Counted from the stretch's first letter, positions 55,286-64,000 are shown. The stretch is DNA of 64,000 bases from Candidatus Poribacteria bacterium (GCA_022821965.1 JAJECN010000040.1:124001-188000), one strand, 5' to 3'. The notes: generated by a model not told the origin, from the letters alone. Program-made: numbers and translations.

Positions 55286-56857
55286 TCAGTTCTCCTCTAC
55301 AGAAATTTTTGCGCGAAAAGCGTTGATACACGGTTCATCTCTCGCCCAATGTCCGGTAGCACCCAACTTAAAAAATTGACCTCGGTCGAAAGTGTGCGTG
55401 ATTTGACGGGTGTCACCGGGTTCACCCCACACCCAAGTAATTTTGTCTTTAGGTGATTCTTCTTCTGTGGAGAGTTCTTTATCACCATCAAACAAATAGA
55501 ATGCTGCTTCACCCTCTTCCCTACCGATTTCAAAGTCAATGCTGAGTGTGCCGCCGTTTTCAAACGCGGTGGCATCAATCACGACTACGGTGTAATCCTG
55601 ATAGCCTACCGTTGGTGTCCGGAAAAGATCCAACACCGACTGCGAAGTCTGCTCAGGAGTGAGAACAATGTTCCCCAATCCGGGCTGTTTTCCTGCCAAG
55701 GCTTCCTTAAAAAATGTTAGGTAATACTCAGCCCGTCGGAGTCTACTATACTTAATATCTTCGCTGAGTTCATTAGCGGGTTGTCTGCCCATGAGTTCAA
55801 ACGTCGACGATATAACCAAGCAATCCACCGGTGAGCCTTTTTTGGATCCGGTTTTCCACCCCTTGATAATCGTTTGTGCTAAGCGGTGCGTTGTGTCATA
55901 AGTCTTACCCTCGCGTTCGCGCCTTTTGGCAATCGGTTCCCGTAAACTCTGGATACGTCCTAATTCACAATTGGGGACCCATGTGTTAATGAAATTTTCG
56001 TTCAAGAATTCAATGATTTGCTCATTAGAGAGGACACCTGCCCTCAAGTATTTCCCACTCCCTCAGCAGGATTCGTCCAAGAGCGGTCCATCTATTGAGA
56101 TGGCATGGATCGGTTTCTGTTGTGCGGGTGCTATCTCCAACGCTTCTTCCAGCGATACCCAGTTAATGTGCTGCGATTTGTAGAAGCAGAGACTCAATTT
56201 GTGCTCCACTTCTTCTTGTGTAATAGATTCAATGAATTCAGGGTTTCGCCCAACGCTTTCTATGCCAGCACGGAGTTCCATTTGCGGGCAGAAACCGCTA
56301 TCCGTAATATGCCCCTCCTCGTCTGGATCAATCTTCCATTTAGCACCAAAGTTTATGGTGCCTTCAGGAACGTACATCTGAAAGAAGGCAACCGATCTTT
56401 TGATTCTATCAATCACAAGATGCCCGGTAAATTGGGAAGGTGTGAACCAACCATCCTTTAGGTCAAATTGCGCGTGGATGCGGAACACAATGTCGGCGAA
56501 TTCAGTGTCATAGGCGCGGAGGCATGCCCACAGTCCTTGAGATTCGGTTTTATGGGGCGGCAACTCCGCACGCATACCCAGAGATGGACTCGGATGAAGC
56601 TGCTTCAGTAATCCCAGAGCACCGGCGTGCTCAATCTCCCAAGGTGTACCGATGGAGACGGCTTCCTTCGGAAGAAAGTCGCAGAAAATTGAGGCGGGAT
56701 ACTGTTTTTCTGGTTCAGCGACGCGCAGATTTGCCAGCGTGTCCCACTCTACATGAAAGTTGCTCCCAGAATACTCGATCGGAGCGATAAAGCCTTCGAC
56801 AGACACTTGGGCATCACCGTCAAGATTAAGTGCAATTTTATTTTTGAAAGTTTTCAT
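55286..56857 (-). CDS. selenoprotein N-like protein 3 (Sec at in-frame TGA), with C-terminal sandwich domain
   Basis: One 523-residue gene read through a TGA at 56063-56065 (Sec265, DESC-Sec-GSGKYLRAG). The N-terminal SelenoN-like domain is intact (VFRIHAQFDLKDGWFTPSQFTGHLVI, then GFCPQMELRAG), as are IIEFLNENFINTWVPN and SPVDCLVISSTFELMGRQPANEL after the redox site. One copy of the extra sandwich domain ends the protein (GYQDYTVVVIDATAFENGGTLSIDF...FFKLGATGHW). No signal peptide. Its stop is one base before the ATG of gene 2. Upstream it is separated from gene 4 by 232 bp containing a palindromic repeat, so it may have its own promoter or depend on readthrough transcription. Confidence 0.88.
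56030..56062 (-). promoter_or_regulatory. SECIS-like hairpin of selenoprotein gene 3
   Basis: GAGGG-CAGGTG-TCCTC on the minus strand (complement of 56030-56045) with the same 22-nt spacing from UGA to loop as gene 2, and a GGU-containing loop. Confidence 0.7.
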
Positions 56858-56971
56858 TTATCGTCATGAACTTCCTTTTCGGTATAAGATACCATTGCCA
56901 TTAGAAGGCGGCAATGATTCGCTTATACACGTTTTTGGATGCACTTTTGCCAGTTATATGAGCGACGAGCA

Positions 56972-57031
56972 TCTTTGTCCCGCAAACTGTTAGTTTGTGG
57001 ACTCAGGACACAATCTAACAGTTTGTGCTAC
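56972..57031. repeat. palindromic repeat between selenoprotein genes 3 and 4
   Basis: GTCCCGCAAACTGTTAGTTTGTGGAC is followed by ACACAATCTAACAGTTTGTGCTACAAGG, two overlapping inverted copies of an AAACTGTTAG motif. A related unit (GCGCAAACTGGAAAGTTTGCGC) lies at 59820. It separates gene 4 from the 1-3 group; the remaining bases of the 232-bp gap show nothing specific. Confidence 0.55.
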
Positions 57032-57089
57032 AAGGAATTTCCATTATTTGACTCCTATGAACCAAGGTGTTGATTGGGATTTCTCTGCG

Positions 57090-58265
57090 TTATTTTTCGC
57101 TGAATCCAGGAAATTTTGCATCCAAAGAATCCTCAAGAAACTTTAGGTAAGCATCCTCATCTGGAATCCCTCTTTGCGAAGAGTCATGAAAGAAATCATT
57201 GAGTGGGAGTTTCCCCATCACATCAAGTTCAGGAGCAATAACTAAACAGTCCACCGGTGAATGTTCTTTCCACCCCTGCATAATTGCTTTTGCCAAGGGA
57301 TTTGTTTTATCGAACGTCCTGGATTCATTCTTAGGTCTTTGTGCCATGTAGGCTTTCTGCCGAGGGGTCCGTTCTAATTCAACGTTGGAAACCCACGTGT
57401 TAATGAAGTTTTCGTTCAAGAATTCGATAAGTCTATCCCAATAGAGGACAACTGCCCTCAAACCTTTGCCACTCCCTCAGCAGGATTCATCGTGTAATGG
57501 ACCGTCTATAGAGATAACATGAATCAACTTCACCTGCTCCTCAGCCAATTTCAGTGCTTTCTCTGGTGGCACCCAGTTTATCTGCGCTGCTTCGTAGAAA
57601 CGGAGTATCAGTGCACGTTCCGCTTCTTCTTGGCGGATAGCCTCAGTGAAATCGGTATTTCGTACAACATCTTCTATTCCTGAACGGAGTTCCATTTGGG
57701 TACATAGCCCCGCATCTGCGCTTCCATAATAAGATCGATCTTTGTCTTTTTTCCAAATGATATCGAGATTAACCGTGCCTTCAGGGACATACATCTTAAA
57801 GAAAGCTACCTTGTTTTCACGCCTGTCGATTATCAGATTCCCTTTAAACTGTGAGGGTGTTAACATACCATCTTCAAAGCTAAACGCAGCGTGAATCCGA
57901 AAGACGATGTCTGCGAATTTATCGTTATATGCGCGGAGACATGCCCATAATCCTCGTGGATCGTCAGTATCAATGTGTGTTTTTATCAATTTCGGATTCG
58001 GATGCAGCTGCCGAAGCAACGTCATAACACTTGCTTCTTCAATCTGCCAGCAATCCCCCACAGAAATCGCTTCGGACGGTAGAAAAGATTTGAAAACCGA
58101 TGCGGGATAATGCTTCTCCGGTTCAGCCACGCTTAAATTCGCTAAGGCATCCCACTCCACATGGTAGTTATATTGCGTGTATTCGACCGGTGCGATAAAA
58201 CCTTTAACGGACACTTCCGCGTCACCGTCAAGATTGAGCGTAATTTTGTCTGGTAAAGTTTTCAT
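57090..58265 (-). CDS. selenoprotein N-like protein 4 (Sec at in-frame TGA), core form without sandwich domain
   Basis: One 391-residue gene read through a TGA at 57477-57479 (Sec263, DESC-Sec-GSGKGLRA). It contains the whole SelenoN-like core: FLPSEAISVGDCWQIEEAS, LRQLHPNPKL, FRIHAAFSFEDGMLTPSQFKGNLII, LCTQMELRSG, LIEFLNENFINTWVSN, SPVDCLVIAPELDVMG and AYLKFLEDSLDAKFPGF. It stops where animal SelenoN stops and lacks the extra beta-sandwich of genes 1-3, so it is probably the ancestral form rather than a truncation. Its ATG lies two bases after the stop of the IMP dehydrogenase gene, giving a coupled guaB-selenoprotein transcript. Confidence 0.88.
57444..57476 (-). promoter_or_regulatory. SECIS-like hairpin of selenoprotein gene 4
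   Basis: GAGGG-CAGTTG-TCCTC on the minus strand (complement of 57444-57459), 22 nt from UGA to loop. The loop has GUU instead of GGU but keeps the GU dinucleotide. Confidence 0.65.
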
Positions 58266-58267
58266 TT

Positions 58268-59767
58268 TTATCCGTCCTGCGTCGTTCTTGGAATGATGTC
58301 GTGAACACCGCCTTCACGAATACTTGCTGAGGAGACTAACACGAATCTCGCTTTTTGACGAAATTCCGGTAGTGATGTCGCCCCACAATTACATAGAAGT
58401 GATCGGATTTTTGCGAGGGTTGTTTTCAAATTATCGTTCATCTTTCCTGCGTAAGGGACATAGGCATCGGCACCCTCCTCGAATAATAATTCTGGGCTGC
58501 CGCCTTCGTGGTAGCGTTGCCAATTGGCGGCGCGTTTTGTGCCTTCTCCCCAATATTCTTTCACCGTATTCATACCCAATTTTCTCAGTTTACTTGGACT
58601 TTCATCAAATCTTGCGAAATATCTGCCCATCATCACGAAATCCGCACCCATGGCAAGTGCCAAACCGATATGATAATCTTGGAAGATACCGCCATCTGAA
58701 CAAATCGGCACGTAAACACCGGTTTCCTTCAAGTACTGATCCCTCTGCCGAGCGACCTCAATAACGGCAGTTGCTTGCCCACAACCGATGCCTTTCTGTT
58801 CCCGTGTTATACAAATGGCACCCCCACCGATACCGACTTTTACAAAATCAGCACCGGCTTCTACCAAATACATAAATGCATCGCCGTGAACGACATTCCC
58901 GCCGCCTACTTTTACAGTCTCATTGTACTCATTTTTAATAAATCGAATGGTGTCTGACTGCCATTCTGTATACCCTTCTGAAGAATCAACACAAATAATA
59001 TCGACACCTGCTGCGACCAATGCTGGTACTCTCTCTTTATAATCTCTTGTATTAATTCCGGCACCGACGACAAGTCTTTTCTGAGAATCTACTGATTCAA
59101 GCGGATTTTTCTTATGGTCATCGTAATCTTTCCTGAAGACCAGATGTACCAGTTTACGATTTTCATCAACGACCGGCAGGCAATTTATCTTGTGTTTCCA
59201 AATGAGGTCGTTGGCATCTTCAATCGTAATTCCCTTTTGACCGACAATCAGTTCAGGAAACGGTGTCATGAATTCGCTTACTTTAGCGTTTAAATCCACT
59301 CGGCTCAATCGATAGTCCTTATCCGTTATGAGTCCGAAGAGTTCACCAGAAGACGAACCATCTTCGGTTATAGCAATCGTCGAGTGCCCTGTTTCTTCGG
59401 TGAGTTTTACAACATCGCCTATTGTATTATCACATTTCAAATTTGAGTCGCTGACGACAAACCCCGCTTTGTGGCTTTTAACCGCCCGGACCATTGCTGT
59501 CTGCTCTTCAATACTTTGGGACCCGTAAATAAAGGAGATCCCACCCTGTCTTGCGAGTGCAATTGCCAAATTGTGATCCGAAACGGCTTGCATGATGGCT
59601 GAAGCAAATGGGATATTCACTTCCAACGAGGGTTGCTGCCCTGCTTTAGACTTCACCAGAGGGGTTCTCAGGACAACGTTTTCAGGGATGCAATCCTTCG
59701 TGGTTAAGTTGGGTAAAAGCAGGTATTCGCTGAAAGTCCGGCTTGCTTCAGAAAAAAAGTGAGCCAT
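58268..59767 (-). CDS. guaB: IMP dehydrogenase (Tritrichomonas/Lactococcus-type clade)
   Basis: A 499-residue IMP dehydrogenase, converting IMP to XMP with NAD in guanine nucleotide synthesis. It has the TIM barrel split by a CBS pair (about residues 100-220; [22 protein letters not shown]). The active-site loop reads [21 protein letters not shown] (catalytic Cys in AICIT), and the flap region is [17 protein letters not shown] rather than the common YRGMGS form, a trait I recall from Tritrichomonas foetus-type enzymes, together with [12 protein letters not shown] and [13 protein letters not shown] near the end. ATG 59767 is preceded by a perfect AAGGAGG. It heads the transcript that continues into selenoprotein gene 4. 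Confidence 0.93.
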   Translation of the reverse strand: MAHFFSEASRTFSEYLLLPNLTTKDCIPENVVLRTPLVKSKAGQQPSLEVNIPFASAIMQAVSDHNLAIALARQGGISFIYGSQSIEEQTAMVRAVKSHKAGFVVSDSNLKCDNTIGDVVKLTEETGHSTIAITEDGSSSGELFGLITDKDYRLSRVDLNAKVSEFMTPFPELIVGQKGITIEDANDLIWKHKINCLPVVDENRKLVHLVFRKDYDDHKKNPLESVDSQKRLVVGAGINTRDYKERVPALVAAGVDIICVDSSEGYTEWQSDTIRFIKNEYNETVKVGGGNVVHGDAFMYLVEAGADFVKVGIGGGAICITREQKGIGCGQATAVIEVARQRDQYLKETGVYVPICSDGGIFQDYHIGLALAMGADFVMMGRYFARFDESPSKLRKLGMNTVKEYWGEGTKRAANWQRYHEGGSPELLFEEGADAYVPYAGKMNDNLKTTLAKIRSLLCNCGATSLPEFRQKARFVLVSSASIREGGVHDIIPRTTQDG

Positions 59768-60241
59768 TGTTCAATCCTCCTTTCAAAAAACAAAAATGGT
59801 TGTTAGTTGTGTGCTGTGGGCGCAAACTGGAAAGTTTGCGCTACAATGTACTTTTATCAAACTCACATTATAATTACGCTAATTCGGAAACGATGTCGCA
59901 CAACTCTGCGATTTCATCAATAGCGATGCCCTGCCAGTTTTCTACTTCCGGTCGGTGTGGGTCGTAGACATCCGTTAAATCAGCACGTTATAACAATAGA
60001 TATATTATGGTTAACCGACAGAAATTTGGTTTCTTCAGATTTTTAAGAAATATTCGGGAGACAGTTAGACAGTTCGTCGGTTGGACTGGATATAGTGGAA
60101 TCCAATTTTTTCACATCCCAGACTGCAATGAAGGTCCGGTGCGGTTAGGAAACCGCACCTACCTAATTGCGGGGACGATGAACTTAGGAAAGCCCATTGG
60201 AGTATGCTCAATTGATGCCTATGGAATGGACTGTTGTAGAA
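59768..60241. other. non-coding stretch with repeats
   Basis: No gene supported. It holds the ribosome-binding site of guaB, a GCGCAAACTGGAAAGTTTGCGC palindrome (59820-59841), a lone left end of the TTATAGTA element family (GATATAGTGGAATCC, 60089-60103) and a GGTGCGGTTAGGAAACCGCACC palindrome (60137-60158). The plus-strand frame at 60007-60384 runs antisense into leuD and is not a gene. Confidence 0.55.
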
Positions 60242-60832
60242 CTATGAGGGATTCTGGGTTTCATACGCTGCAATGTCTGCTTCATATTGCAATGTCCAAC
60301 CGATTTCATCGAGTCCGTTCAGTAAGCAATACTTCTCAAAATCGCCGATTTCAAAAGTGTGGGCAGTGCCGTCAGAACAGATGACCGATTGCTCCTCCAA
60401 GTCTATCATCAGCTGGTAGCCCTCGGTGTCCTGTGCCTCTTGGCTGAGTGAGGTGATAACGTCCGCAGGCAATGCTATCGGAAGGATGCCGTTCTTATAG
60501 CAGTTGTTACGGAAGATGTCGGCGAATGAGGGGGCGAGAATCGCTTTGAAGCCGTACTGCTGGAGTGCCCACGGTGCGTGTTCACGGGAACTGCCACAAC
60601 CGAAATTCGCGCCAGCAATGAGAATACTGGCACCAGCATAGCGTGGGAGGTTCAACACGAATTCTGGGTTCGGATCGCCGTTTTCAAGGTAACGCCAATC
60701 GTTAAAGAGAAATTCACCGAAGCCGGTGCGCTCAATCCGTTTCAGGAATTGCTTCGGGATAATCTGGTCGGTGTCAACATTAATCCGGTCGAGTGGGACA
60801 ACACGTCCAACGTGTTCTTTGAATGCTTCCAT
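60242..60832 (-). CDS. leuD: 3-isopropylmalate dehydratase small subunit
   Basis: A 196-residue LeuD, the small subunit of isopropylmalate isomerase, which with LeuC isomerises 2- to 3-isopropylmalate in leucine synthesis. Family motifs are clear: [19 protein letters not shown], then [18 protein letters not shown] and [18 protein letters not shown]. Length is normal. AAGGAG lies 11 nt before ATG 60832. It lies downstream of leuC but is separated from it by a two-gene toxin-antitoxin module on the same strand. Confidence 0.95.
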   Translation of the reverse strand: MEAFKEHVGRVVPLDRINVDTDQIIPKQFLKRIERTGFGEFLFNDWRYLENGDPNPEFVLNLPRYAGASILIAGANFGCGSSREHAPWALQQYGFKAILAPSFADIFRNNCYKNGILPIALPADVITSLSQEAQDTEGYQLMIDLEEQSVICSDGTAHTFEIGDFEKYCLLNGLDEIGWTLQYEADIAAYETQNPS

Positions 60833-60906
60833 TCTTCTGTTTTCTCCTTCTGGTGTTTTCTGGCATTTTCAGATAAATTTGGGTTTTATACTGCCGAAGA
60901 ATTTCA

Positions 60907-61299
60907 TTATAACACCTCAATAGGTTCCTTTCTTTTCGTTTCGGTCCGATCAAAATCCGTATCGAAACTGATGAGTTGCATCTCATATTTCGCGGCGACA
61001 GTGTATTGGTATGCATCGTCAAAGTCAAGGTTAAATTTATCGGCTGTCAGATCCAGCGTTTTAAGATCTTCCAGAGGCAATGAGAGGATGCCGATCCCGT
61101 CAACAATTATATCCTCTAAGAACGAACTAAAGAGCGCAAAATTCTTCAACCGATACAGAATAATGCCTATGGAATGAAGCGACAAATCTGTTATGAAGAT
61201 TGTGCTCAAGTCAATATTCTGTAAGAATGATTGGACATCGTCCTTTTTGTCTTGTCCCAACAGGGCTTCAAGAAAAATATTGGTATCCGCGAGGTACAC
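60907..61299 (-). CDS. PIN-domain toxin (VapC-like)
   Basis: A 130-residue PIN-domain ribonuclease-like protein. It begins at GTG 61299, one base overlapping the antitoxin stop (TAGTG), with GGAGGGA at good spacing; a TTG four codons earlier is less likely. The acidic PIN residues are visible: YLADTNIFLEALL (Asp5), a mid-chain Asp in DFDDAYQYTVA, and ISFDTDFDRTE near the end. VapC toxins cleave RNA and are held in check by the antitoxin encoded just before. It sits between leuC and leuD. Confidence 0.85.
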   Translation of the reverse strand: MYLADTNIFLEALLGQDKKDDVQSFLQNIDLSTIFITDLSLHSIGIILYRLKNFALFSSFLEDIIVDGIGILSLPLEDLKTLDLTADKFNLDFDDAYQYTVAAKYEMQLISFDTDFDRTETKRKEPIEVL

Positions 61300-61505
61300 T
61301 AATCCCTCCAATCTGACGCTTTTTTCTGAAGTTCAAGGGCTGTGTACTGATCACGATACGCCTTTAATCCGCCAATCCATTCTAAGTTTGGACTTTTTTT
61401 GCGTTTTGATTTTTTTTTCGTCAGCAGAAAATCAATAAAATGAATGGCTTCTTCCTGCAACTCAGGGGGAAGCTGCCTGATTTTTTCAATGATGGTAGAT
61501 TCCAT
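61299..61505 (-). CDS. DUF2281-like antitoxin
   Basis: A 68-residue protein from ATG 61505 (GAGGT upstream). STIIEKIRQLPPELQEEAIHFIDFLLTKK is the DUF2281/VapB-type N-terminal helix pair; the basic stretch KKKSKRKK and ...WIGGLKAYRDQYTALELQKKASDW follow. Proteins of this kind precede PIN toxins. The coupled TAGTG overlap with the toxin supports a pair. Confidence 0.85.
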   Translation of the reverse strand: MESTIIEKIRQLPPELQEEAIHFIDFLLTKKKSKRKKSPNLEWIGGLKAYRDQYTALELQKKASDWRD

Positions 61506-61582
61506 TGTTACCTCGATATTTTCCTTATATTGGGGTTGGAAGAAAAAGATTCGCCTTCCAACCTTCCAGCTTTCCACGCTTC

Positions 61583-62983
61583 CTACTGAAACTTTCGGAT
61601 GTCAACGAAGTGACCTGTTACTGCTGTCGCTGCTGCCATCTGTGGACTGACAAGGTGTGTGCGTCCACCTTTGCCCTGTCTACCTTCAAAATTCCGATTG
61701 GATGTGCTGGCGCAGCGTTGCCCAGGCATCAGAATATCGGGGTTCATACCGAGACACATACTACAACCGGCTTCACGCCATTCAAAACCTGCCTCACGGA
61801 AAACCTTATCAAGACCTTCTGCTTCCGCTTGGCGTTTGACTGCTTGTGATCCAGGAACGACCATTGCACTAACGGTATCTGCGACTTGCCTGCCCTTGGC
61901 AACTTCCGCAGCAGCGCGTAAATCGCTGATTCGGGAATTCGTGCAACTACCGATAAAAACCCTATCTACATCAATATCTGTAATAGGGGTGCCGGGTTTG
62001 AGATCCATGTACTCCAAGGCGTGCTCAGTGGCAGTCTTCTCGTCCGCCGTCGCCATATCCACCGGATCTGGGACGCGCCCTGTGACATCGGTTACCATGC
62101 CGGGGTTTGTCCCCCATGTCACCTGCGGTGCGATGTCCACTGCATTGAGTTGCAGCGTTCGGTCGTAAGTTGCACCTTTGTCAGTCGGAAGCTGCTTCCA
62201 ACGTTCAACCGCTGCATCAAATTCTTCGCCTTTCGGTGCGAAACGTTTGCCAGCAATATATTCATAGGTGGTGTCGTCAGGGGCAATCATACCGGCGCGC
62301 GCGCCTGCCTCAATGGACATATTGCAGACGGTCATCCGCTCCTCAATGCTGAGGGCGCGGATAGCAGAGCCTGTGTACTCGACCACAGCACCGTTGCCGC
62401 CGTCGATACCGATATGTCCGATAATAGAGAGGATGATGTCTTTCGCTGTCACGCCGTAGGGGAGGGTGCCATCAATCCGAATCTCAAAGGTTTCCGATTT
62501 CTGTTGCAAGAGACATTGCGTCGCGAGGACGTGTTCAATCTCACTTGTGCCGATACCGAATGCAAGGGCACCGAGGGCACCGTGCGTTGAGGTATGGCTA
62601 TCGCCGCACACAATGGTTTTGCCGGGCAACGTGATGCCGAGTTCGGGTCCGATGACGTGGACGATGCCTTGTTCAGGGCTGTCGATGTCGTACAGCGGGA
62701 CATCAAACTCAGTGCAGTTTTGCGCGAGCGTTTCCATCTGCTTTGCCGCAATCAGGTCGGTAACAGGCAGCGACCTATCCGTTGTTGGTACGTTGTGATC
62801 CATCGTCGCGAACGTCAGATCGGGACGGCGGACCTTTCGGTTGTTGAGCCTCAACCCTTCAAATGCTTGTGGGGATGTGACTTCGTGGACGAGGTGCGTG
62901 TCGATATAGAGGATCGGCACCTCGTCTGCGGAAGCGCGTACGAGATGCGCCTCCCATATTTTTTCGTACATCGTTTTTTTCAT
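61583..62983 (-). CDS. leuC: 3-isopropylmalate dehydratase large subunit
   Basis: A 466-residue LeuC with full-length aconitase-type architecture. Cluster-binding motifs are present: FIGSCTNSR and the paired [10 protein letters not shown], which hold the [4Fe-4S] cluster; [22 protein letters not shown] is the substrate-side motif and [22 protein letters not shown] closes the enzyme. It catalyses the second step of leucine synthesis with LeuD. The start at ATG 62983 or the ATG four codons later are both possible. The antitoxin gene starts 77 bp downstream. Confidence 0.95.
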   Translation of the reverse strand: MKKTMYEKIWEAHLVRASADEVPILYIDTHLVHEVTSPQAFEGLRLNNRKVRRPDLTFATMDHNVPTTDRSLPVTDLIAAKQMETLAQNCTEFDVPLYDIDSPEQGIVHVIGPELGITLPGKTIVCGDSHTSTHGALGALAFGIGTSEIEHVLATQCLLQQKSETFEIRIDGTLPYGVTAKDIILSIIGHIGIDGGNGAVVEYTGSAIRALSIEERMTVCNMSIEAGARAGMIAPDDTTYEYIAGKRFAPKGEEFDAAVERWKQLPTDKGATYDRTLQLNAVDIAPQVTWGTNPGMVTDVTGRVPDPVDMATADEKTATEHALEYMDLKPGTPITDIDVDRVFIGSCTNSRISDLRAAAEVAKGRQVADTVSAMVVPGSQAVKRQAEAEGLDKVFREAGFEWREAGCSMCLGMNPDILMPGQRCASTSNRNFEGRQGKGGRTHLVSPQMAAATAVTGHFVDIRKFQ

Positions 62984-63044
62984 AGTTTTCTTTTACCTAT
63001 TAATTATAATTCAATTCAATTTGAGAATTCAGATAACCATTAAA

Positions 63045-63956
63045 TTAGAAGTAGCCTCTCCTAATTACATCATTCTCAGGGCTCTCGTCAACAACCTTAC
63101 GGACATGATCTAAAAATCTGAGGAATACCTCCGCCGAAAAAGGGTTGTGTTCTAAATATTGAGCAAATTTCCTTCTATTTTCTTTTCTCCCTTCAACACT
63201 ACTGAACGCACGACGAACCTCAGAAGAAAGCCTCTTTGCTTTACGTAATATAAGAATTTCGTCAATAGCTGTAGTGTTAGCACTTATAGGGAACATATCA
63301 AGCCATTCACACAATAAATAATATTTCGCTCCCGGAACAGCAAGTTTAACATCTAAAGCGGTCGCGGCCGCTTCTTGAAACATTGTTTTATCAAGGTTTG
63401 TTTTGCACTCCGCCGCAACATAAGCGATATTAGTTTCTTCCGTCACATTGTTATGAAAATCCTCATAGTGCGATGAGCGAACAAATAATCTTCTACTTAT
63501 GGCAAAATCATGATCTTTATTTCTGAATCGCATACCCCCACCTACTCTATCTTCCCTAATACCTGACTCAAATCTAATTCCCGAAAAACAAGTCATTGGC
63601 CCAAAATCTAAATCATAGGTTTGAAATAAATCAGAAAGTGTTGATGTTAATAATATGGGAAGGAATTCTTCAATAATGGTATTATCAAGCTTAAGCTGAC
63701 CTTTCTGCCGATAAAGGAAATTGTTGTCGCTATCAAATATTACATTTAACTCAATATATTGTTTGTATTCATTGAGTATGTCAACCATATCAACGACAAT
63801 GTTTCGATGTTCACCCGAAACTAACTTTAGGTGCTCTAACCATTTTTTATATAGTGTCACTGCTTCCAAGATACGGGAGCGGTCAGTTTCAGGAAGTTTT
63901 TCATTTTCAAGCAATGCGTTTAACTTATCACCATGAGGTGTTGGTAGAACATACAC
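63045..63956 (-). CDS. Bpu10I-like type II restriction endonuclease
   Basis: A 303-residue protein that I recognise, from memory, as of the Bpu10I restriction endonuclease family (PF09549). The strongest part is IAYVAAECKTNLDKTMFQEAAATALDVKLAVPGAKYYLLCEW, where Glu183 and Lys185 (ECK) would be the E-x-K of a PD-(D/E)xK site, and the region ILRKAKRLSSEVRRAFSSVEGRK. It starts at GTG 63956; the frame is open only 21 nt further up, so the gene appears complete. Any partner methyltransferase or second subunit would lie past the right edge. Family members cut asymmetric CC-N-AGC-type sites as two subunits. Assignment is moderately sure. Confidence 0.65.
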   Translation of the reverse strand: MYVLPTPHGDKLNALLENEKLPETDRSRILEAVTLYKKWLEHLKLVSGEHRNIVVDMVDILNEYKQYIELNVIFDSDNNFLYRQKGQLKLDNTIIEEFLPILLTSTLSDLFQTYDLDFGPMTCFSGIRFESGIREDRVGGGMRFRNKDHDFAISRRLFVRSSHYEDFHNNVTEETNIAYVAAECKTNLDKTMFQEAAATALDVKLAVPGAKYYLLCEWLDMFPISANTTAIDEILILRKAKRLSSEVRRAFSSVEGRKENRRKFAQYLEHNPFSAEVFLRFLDHVRKVVDESPENDVIRRGYF

Positions 63957-64000
63957 ACTTAAACCCCTTTCGTACGCTTAGCATTGAACAAAGGTGATGG

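Noticed and set aside
57090-57461. Selenoprotein gene 4 as a truncated pseudogene
   Set aside because: It ends at the same point as the SelenoN core; only the extra sandwich domain of genes 1-3 is missing.
52566-57479. TGA codons as sequencing errors or nonsense mutations in pseudogenes
   Set aside because: The same codon stands at the same position in four diverged paralogues, the downstream frames are intact, and a hairpin with a GU loop follows each one.
51744-58265. Eight separate short genes alternating between two families
   Set aside because: The second-half frames have no ATG or ribosome-binding site and begin only at internal TTG codons. Each continues the first-half frame exactly across a TGA, in all four cases with the same flanking motif.
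60007-60384. Plus-strand ORF of 125 codons
   Set aside because: It overlaps leuD antisense over its last third and otherwise reads through palindromic repeats; no family resemblance.

Overview
The window reads as a chromosome segment of a Candidatus Poribacteria-type bacterium (Planctomycetes-like gene content, moderate GC by eye). The main clues are DUF1501, DUF1549/DUF1553, planctomycete-type cytochrome c and PQQ/WD40 proteins, very large secreted mosaics ending in a 'YPNPFNPETWIPYQL'-type C-terminal domain, many Gfo/Idh, amidohydrolase and MR/MLE-type catabolic genes, and abundant short dispersed repeats. This taxonomic call is from recalled family resemblance, not a search. No rRNA, tRNA or CRISPR array was seen.

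Left part (1-16.8 kb): an esterase cut by the window edge, an O-methyltransferase and a Gfo/Idh/MocA oxidoreductase; a 1004-residue fusion whose C-terminal half looks like Eis (GNAT-GNAT-SCP2); a very large lipoprotein/outer-membrane protein; two TolB-like propeller proteins and a small lipoprotein, two of these three with a duplicated upstream block (sigma-54-like promoter plus paired leader); a remnant of an NAD-dependent epimerase; a nucleoside hydrolase; and a DUF5060/DUF4038-type glycoside hydrolase with PKD and LamG-like tails.

Middle (16.8-51.6 kb): a 2779-residue secreted mosaic (YWTD, CARDB, PPC, cohesin-like, HExxH metallopeptidase, C-terminal anchoring domain); a DprA-like gene whose 3' end runs into an antisense LamG remnant; a decayed MazEF-type toxin-antitoxin locus; an amidohydrolase; a 1.1 kb repeat field; a 1491-residue Reg_prop propeller lipoprotein invaded in frame by heptanucleotide repeats; a paralogue of the large barrel protein; a BlaI/M56 pair with an unusual sensor; a DUF1501-PQQ-DUF1549/1553-fucosidase-cytochrome c/WD40 group; and an OCD plus MR/MLE pair that fits cis-3-hydroxyproline catabolism.

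Right part (51.7-64 kb): the standout. What first looks like eight small ORFs is four tandem genes, each with an in-frame TGA. They read as Cys-Sec ('SCUG') proteins homologous over their whole core to animal selenoprotein N (SelenoN), each with a bacterial-type SECIS hairpin just after the TGA. They follow an IMP dehydrogenase gene 2 nt upstream. Beyond are leuC and leuD, split by a VapBC-like module, and a Bpu10I-like restriction enzyme at the edge.

Several non-autonomous element families are dispersed through the intergenic DNA: one with TTATAGTA...TACTATAA ends, one with AGGACTTACGCA ends, GC-rich palindromes, and heptamer tracts. No transposase is present in the window.
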